The notes under the pieces are model-generated. The model worked only from the letters and a program-made list of their open reading frames with translations, was not told the origin of the DNA and made no database searches. Below are positions 58,040 through 64,000 of a stretch of DNA of 64,000 nucleotides, piece after piece. Position 1 is the first letter of the stretch, and every line of letters starts with the position of its first letter. The position numbers and the translations under genes were made by a program. The stretch comes from Lutraria lutraria (lineage: Eukaryota > Mollusca > Bivalvia > Venerida > Mactridae). The stretch spans positions 11,580,790 through 11,644,789 of the forward strand of contig OZ026844.1 of the NCBI GenBank assembly GCA_964023205.1, read 5' to 3'.

Positions 58040-61000
58040 CTAGTTCTATCTGTGATGATATATATTTGCGACTTGATAAGATAACTTAAGGAGACCATGA
58101 TATACAGTAGAAGCTTTCAATTTCAGGACGAAGAAGAAGCAAGAGTCGAGTAGACCTGTCCATAGGTTGAGGCACTCTACAGTCCGCCCCCAGGTAAGTA
58201 CTGTTTATTTTATGCATTTTGTGCATTATTTCCTGAGCAGCTTCAGTGATGTTTGGATTATATGCTTCCTTCAAATGGAGTCCAGTTGTCTGTGAAGGGT
58301 AGTTGTAGTAAATAGTATTCTTGAATTTCAGTGGTACTTGAATTCTGGTAATTCCTTTGTAATTCTATCTGTGATGATATATATTTGCGACTCGGTAAAA
58401 TATCTTAACGAGACCAGGATATACAGTAGAAGCTTTCAATTTCAGGACGAAGAAGAAGCAAGAGTCGAGTAGACCTGTCCATAGGTTGAGGCACTCTACT
58501 GTCCGCCCCGAGGTAAGTATTGTTTATTTTATGCATTTTGTGCATTATTTCCTAAGCAGCTTCAGTGATGTTTGGACTATATGCTTCCTTCAAATGGAGT
58601 CCAGTTGTCTGTGAAGGGTAGTTGTAGTAAATAGTATTCTTGAATTTCAGTGGTACTTGAATTCTGGTAATTCCTTTGTAATTCTATCTGTGATGATATA
58701 TATTTGCGACTTGATAAGATAACTTAAGGAGACCATGATATACAGTAGAAGCTTTCAATTTCAGGACGAAGAAGAAGCAAGAGTCGAGTAGACCTGTCCA
58801 TAGGTTGAGGCACTCTACAGTCCGCCCCCAGGTAAGTACTGTTTATTTTATGCATTTTGTGCATTATTTCCTGAGCAGCTTCAGTGATGTTTGGACTATA
58901 TGCTTCCTTCAAATGGAGTCCAGTTGTCTGTGAAGGGTAGTTGTAGTAAATAGTTTTCTTGAATTTCAGTGGTACTTGAATTCTGGTTATTCCTTTGTAA
59001 TTCTATCTGTGATGATATATATTTGCGACTTGATAAGAAAACTTAAGGAGACCAGGATATACAGTAGAAGCTTTCAATTTCAGGACGAAGAAGAAGCAAG
59101 AGTCGAGTAGACCTGTCCATAGGTTGAGGCACTCTACAGTCCGCCCCCAGGTAAGTACTGTTTATTTTATGCATTTTGTGCATTATTTCCTGAGCAGCTT
59201 CAGTGATGTTTGGACTATATGCTTCCTTCAAATGGTATCCAGTTGTCTGTGAAGGGTAGTTGTAGTAAATAGTTTTCTTGAATTTCAGGGGTACTTGAAT
59301 TCTGGTAATTCCTTTGTAATTCTATCTGTGATGATATATATTTGCGACTTGATAAGATATCTTAAGGAGACCAGGATATACAGTAGAAGCTTTCAATTTC
59401 AGGACGAAGAAGAAGCAAGAGTCGAGTAGACCTGTCCATAGGTTGAGGCACTCTACAGTCCACCCCCAGGTAAGTACTGTTTATTTTATGCATTTTGTGC
59501 ATTATTTCCTAAGCAGCTTCAGTGATGTTTGGATTATATGCTTCCTTCAAATGGAGACCAGTCTTTGAAGGGTAGTTGTAGTAAATAGTTTTCTTGAATT
59601 TTAGTGGTACTTGAATTCTGGTAATTCCTTTGTAATTCTATCTGTGATGATATATATTTGCGACTTGATAAGATAACTTAAGGAGACCAGGATATACAGT
59701 AGAAGCTTTCAATTTCAGGACGAAGAAGAAGCAAGAGTCGAGTAGACCTGTCCATAGGTTGAGGCACTCTACAGTCCGCCCCCAGGTAAGTACTGTTTAT
59801 TTTATGCATTTTGTGCATTATTTCCTGAGCAGCTTCAGTGATGTTTGGACTATATGCTTCCTTCAAATTGTGTCCAGTTGTCTGTGAAGGGTAGTTGTAG
59901 TAAATAGTTTCCTTGAATTTCAGTGGTACTTGAATTCTGGTAATTCCTTTGTAATTCTATCTGTGATGATATATATTTGCGACTTGATAAGATATCTTAA
60001 GGAGACCAGGATATACAGTAGAAGCTTTCAATTTCAGGACGAAGAAGAAGCAAGAGTCGAGTAGACCTGTCCATAGGTTGAGGCACTCTACAGTCCGCCC
60101 CCAGGTAAGTACTGTTTATTTTATGCATTTTGTGCATTATTTCCTGAGCAGCTTCAGTGATGTTTGGATTATATGCTTCCTTCAAATGGAGTCCAGTTGT
60201 TTGTGAAGGGTAGTTGTAGTAAATAGTATTCTTGAATTTCAGTGGTACTTGAATTCTGGTAATTCCTTTGTAATTCTATCTGTGATGATATATATTTGCG
60301 ACTTGATAAGACATCTTAAGGAGACCATGATATACAGTAAAAGCTTTCAATTTCAGGACGAAGAAGAAGCAAGAGTCGAGTAGACCTGTCCATAGGTTGA
60401 GGCACTCTACAGTCCGCCCCCAGGTAAGTACTGTTTATTTTATGCATTTTGTGCATTATTTCCTGAGCAGCTTCAGTGATGTTTGGACTATATGCTTCCT
60501 TCAAATGGAGTCCAGTTGTCTGTGAAGGGTAGTTGTAATAAATAGTTTTCTTGAATTTCAGTGGTACTTGAATTCTGGTTATTCCTTTGTAATTCTATCT
60601 GTGATGATATATATTTGCGACTTGATAAGAAAACTTAAGGAGACCAGGATATACAGTAGAAGCTTTCAATTTCAGGACGAAGAAGAAGCAAGAGTCGAGT
60701 AGACCTGTCCATAGGTTGAGGCACTCTACAGTCCGCCCCCAGGTAAGTACTGTTCATTTTATGCATTTTGTGCATTATTTCCTGAGCAGCTTCAGTGATG
60801 TTTGGACTATATGCTTCCTTCAAATGGAGTCCAGTTGTCTGTGAAGGGTAGTTGTAGTAAATAGTTTTCTTGAATTTCAGTGGTACTTGAATTCTGGTTA
60901 TTCCTTTGTAATTCTATCTGTGATGATATATATTTGCGACTTGATAAGAAAACTTAAGGAGACCAGGATATACAGTAGAAGCTTTCAATTTCAGGACGAA

Positions 61001-64000
61001 GAAGAAGCAAGAGTCGAGTAGACCTGTCCATAGGTTGAGGCACTCTACAGTCCGCCCCCAGGTAAGTACTGTTTATTTTATGCATTTTGTGCATTATTTC
61101 CTAAGCAGCTTCAGTGATGTTTGGATTATATGCTTCCTTCAAATGGAGACCAGTCTTTGAAGGGTAGTTGTAGTAAATAGTTTTCTTGAATTTCAGTGGT
61201 ACTTGAATTCTGGTAATTCCTTTGTAATTCTATCTGTGATGATATATATTTGCGACTTGATAAGATAACTTAAGGAGACCAGGATATACAGTAGAAGCTT
61301 TCAATTTCAGGACGAAGAAGAAGCAAGAGTCGAGTAGACCTGTCCATAGGTTGAGGCACTCTACAGTCCGCCCCCAGGTAAGTACTGTTTATTTTATGCA
61401 TTTTGTGCATTATTTCCTGAGCAGCTTCAGTGATGTTTGGACTATATGCTTCCTTCAAATTGTGTCCAGTTGTCTGTGAAGGGTAGTTGTAGTAAATAGT
61501 TTCCTTGAATTTCAGTGGTACTTGAATTCTGGTAATTCCTTTTTAATTCTATCTGTGATGATATATATTTGCGACTTGATAAGATATCTTAAGGAGACCA
61601 GGATATACAGTAGAAGCTTTCAATTTCAGGACGAAGAAGAAGCAAGAGTCGAGTAGACCTGTCCATAGGTTGAGGCACTCTACAGTCCGCCCCCAGGTAA
61701 GTACTGTTTATTTTATGCATTTTGTGCATTATTTCCTGAGCAGCTTCAGTGATGTTTGGATTATATGCTTCCTTCAAATGGAGTCCAGTTGTTTGTGAAG
61801 GGTAGTTGTAGTAAATAGTATTCTTGAATTTCAGTGGTACTTGAATTCTGGTAATTCCTTTGTAATTCTATCTGTGATGATATATATTTGCGACTTGATA
61901 AGACATCTTAAGGAGACCATGATATACAGTAAAAGCTTTCAATTTCAGGACGAAGAAGAAGCAAGAGTCGAGTAGACCTGTCCATAGGTTGAGGCACTCT
62001 ACAGTCCGCCCCCAGGTAAGTACTGTTTATTTTATGCATTTTGTGCATTATTTCCTGAGCAGCTTCAGTGATGTTTGGACTATATGCTTCCTTCAAATGG
62101 AGTCCAGTTGTCTGTGAAGGGTAGTTGTAATAAATAGTTTTCTTGAATTTCAGTGGTACTTGAATTCTGGTTATTCCTTTGTAATTCTATCTGTGATGAT
62201 ATATATTTGCGACTTGATAAGAAAACTTAAGGAGACCAGGATATACAGTAGAAGCTTTCAATTTCAGGACGAAGAAGAAGCAAGAGTCGAGTAGACCTGT
62301 CCATAGGTTGAGGCACTCTACAGTCCGCCCCCAGGTAAGTACTGTTTATTTTATGCATTTTGTGCATTATTTCCTGAGCAGCTTCAGTGATGTTTGGACT
62401 ATATGCTTCCTTCAAATGGAGTCCAGTTGTCTGTGAAGGGTAGTTGTAGTAAATAGTTTTCTTGAATTTCAGTGGTACTTGAATTCTGGTTATTCCTTTG
62501 TAATTCTATCTGTGATGATATATATTTGCGACTTGATAAGAAAACTTAAGGAGACCAGGATATACAGTAGAAGCTTTCAATTTCAGGACGAAGAAGAAGC
62601 AAGAGTCGAGTAGACCTGTCCATAGGTTGAGGCACTCTACAGTCCGCCCCCAGGTAAGTACTGTTTATTTTATGCATTTTGTGCATTATTTCCTAAGCAG
62701 CTTCAGTGATGTTTGGATTATATGCTTCCTTCAAATGGAGACCAGTCTTTGAAGGGTAGTTGTAGTAAATAGTTTTCTTGAATTTCAGTGGTACTTGAAT
62801 TCTGGTAATTCCTTTGTAATTCTATCTGTGATGATATATATTTGCGACTTGATAAGATAACTTAAGGAGACCAGGATATACAGTAGAAGCTTTCAATTTC
62901 AGGACGAAGAAGAAGCAAGAGTCGAGTAGACCTGTCCATAGGTTGAGGCACTCTACAGTCCGCCCCCAGGTAAGTACTGTTTATTTTATGCATTTTGTGC
63001 ATTATTTCCTGAGCAGCTTCAGTGATGTTTGGACTATACGCTTCCTTCAAATTGTGTCCAGTTGTCTGTGAAGGGTAGTTGTAGTAAATAGTTTCCTTGA
63101 ATTTCAGTGGTACTTGAATTCTGGTAATTCCTTTTTAATTCTATCTGTGATGATATATATTTGCGACTTGATAAGATATCTTAAGGAGACCAGGATATAC
63201 AGTAGAAGCTTTCAATTTCAGGACGAAGAAGAAGCAAGAGTCGAGTAGACCTGTCCATAGGTTGAGGCACTCTACAGTCCGCCCCCAGGTAAGTACTGTT
63301 TATTTTATGCATTTTGTGCATTATTTCCTGAGCAGCTTCAGTGATGTTTGGATTATATGCTTCCTTCAAATGGAGTCCAGTTGTTTGTGAAGGGTAGTTG
63401 TAGTAAATAGTATTCTTGAATTTCAGTGGTACTTGAATTCTGGTAATTCCTTTGTAATTCTATCTGTGATGATATATATTTGCGACTTGATAAGACATCT
63501 TAAGGAGACCATGATATACAGTAAAAGCTTTCAATTTCAGGACGAAGAAGAAGCAAGAGTCGAGTAGACCTGTCCATAGGTTGAGGCACTCTACAGTCCG
63601 CCCCCAGGTAAGTACTGTTTATTTTATGCATTTTGTGCATTATTTCCTGAGCAGCTTCAGTGATGTTTGGACTATATGCTTCCTTCAAATGGAGTCCAGT
63701 TGTCTGTGAAGGGTAGTTGTAGTAAATAGTTTTCTTGAATTTCAGTGGTACTTGAATTCTGGTTATTCCTTTGTAATTCTATCTGTGATGATATATATTT
63801 GCGACTTGATAAGAAAACTTAAGGAGACCAGGATATACAGTAGAAGCTTTCAATTTCAGGACGAAGAAGAAGCAAGAGTCGAGTAGACCTGTCCATAGGT
63901 TGAGGCACTCTACAGTCCGCCCCCAGGTAAGTACTGTTTATTTTATGCATTTTGTGCATTATTTCCTAAGCAGCTTCAGTGATGTTTGGATTATATGCTT
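58040..64000 (+). repeat. Type A exon-cassette array, main block with 1592-bp higher-order repeat
   Basis: Nineteen units of about 314-319 bp reach the window edge, so the array continues beyond it. Cassettes of 67 bp start at about 58127, 58446, 58765, 59084 and so on to about 63859. Each has TTTCAATTTCAG before and CCCAG|GTAAGTACTG after. From 59559 the variants repeat every five units: the shortened GACCAGTCTTTGAAG unit recurs at 59559, 61151 and 62743, exactly 1592 bp apart. The cassette has one open frame, but 67 is not a multiple of 3 and the next copy would enter a frame with TAG, so consecutive joining cannot make a repeat protein. Confidence 0.92.

Noticed and set aside
59997..60823. 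Mutually exclusive exon cluster of the Dscam kind
   Set aside because: Such clusters hold diverged coding exons of one phase. Here the 67-bp cassettes are almost identical, not a multiple of 3, and have no shared docking-site pattern that I can see.
58086..63688. A family of identical 62-residue frames on - repeated about every 318 bp
   Set aside because: They are antisense to the cassettes and cross the splice-like sites. Their sameness follows from near-identical DNA, and units with small changes lose the frame with no sign of constraint.
58040..64000. CRISPR-like regular spacing of identical short segments
   Set aside because: The genes are eukaryotic, the spacers are themselves repeats, and the unit is about 318 bp.

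Overview
The window looks like nuclear DNA of a bivalve mollusc: AT-rich, with intron-rich genes and canonical GT/AG splice sites. Repeats of types familiar from bivalves are present: Helentron-like elements with tandem cores, TA-flanked miniature transposons, and a tRNA-derived SINE. The taxon is inferred from gene content and repeat style. Nothing in the window fixes the species.

1-22.5 kb is the gene-bearing part, with two conserved genes tail to tail. NEDD1, the WD40 protein that recruits gamma-tubulin, runs on + from beyond the left edge to a stop at 6928; 12 exons lie in the window. COG6, a Golgi tethering-complex subunit, runs on - from ATG at 22508 to a stop at 9794. Its 20 coding exons join in frame to 661 residues and appear complete. 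Introns of both carry small TA-flanked elements. COG6 also holds a SINE and a 22-copy 24-bp minisatellite lying against an exon's 3' splice site. An intron-containing elongator tRNA-Met lies about 210 bp upstream of the COG6 start codon, on the opposite strand.

22.9-38.3 kb has no recognisable protein gene. It holds old duplications, short palindromic insertions flanked by direct repeats, a 42-bp minisatellite, tRNA-like pol III box sequences and several terminal-inverted-repeat elements. One is a Mutator-like element with a 9-bp target duplication, inserted inside an older element.

38.3-64 kb is the most unusual part. It consists of tandem arrays of two exon-like cassettes. Type B has a unit of about 646 bp, a cassette of about 282 bp and its own embedded miniature transposon. 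Type A has a unit of about 318 bp and a 67-bp cassette. Every cassette is bounded on + by a good 3' splice site and a strong 5' splice site. From about 59.7 kb to the window end the A array forms a five-unit, 1592-bp higher-order repeat. A stop-bearing terminal-exon-like segment with poly(A) signals occurs twice, and two longer A cassettes carry an ATG and a hydrophobic leader-like frame. A 4.4-kb hAT-type element, itself filled with nested elements, and two Helentron-like elements interrupt the arrays. No identifiable protein comes from the arrays. Whether they are a non-coding transcript locus, a decayed exon-amplified gene or a satellite in formation cannot be settled from sequence alone.
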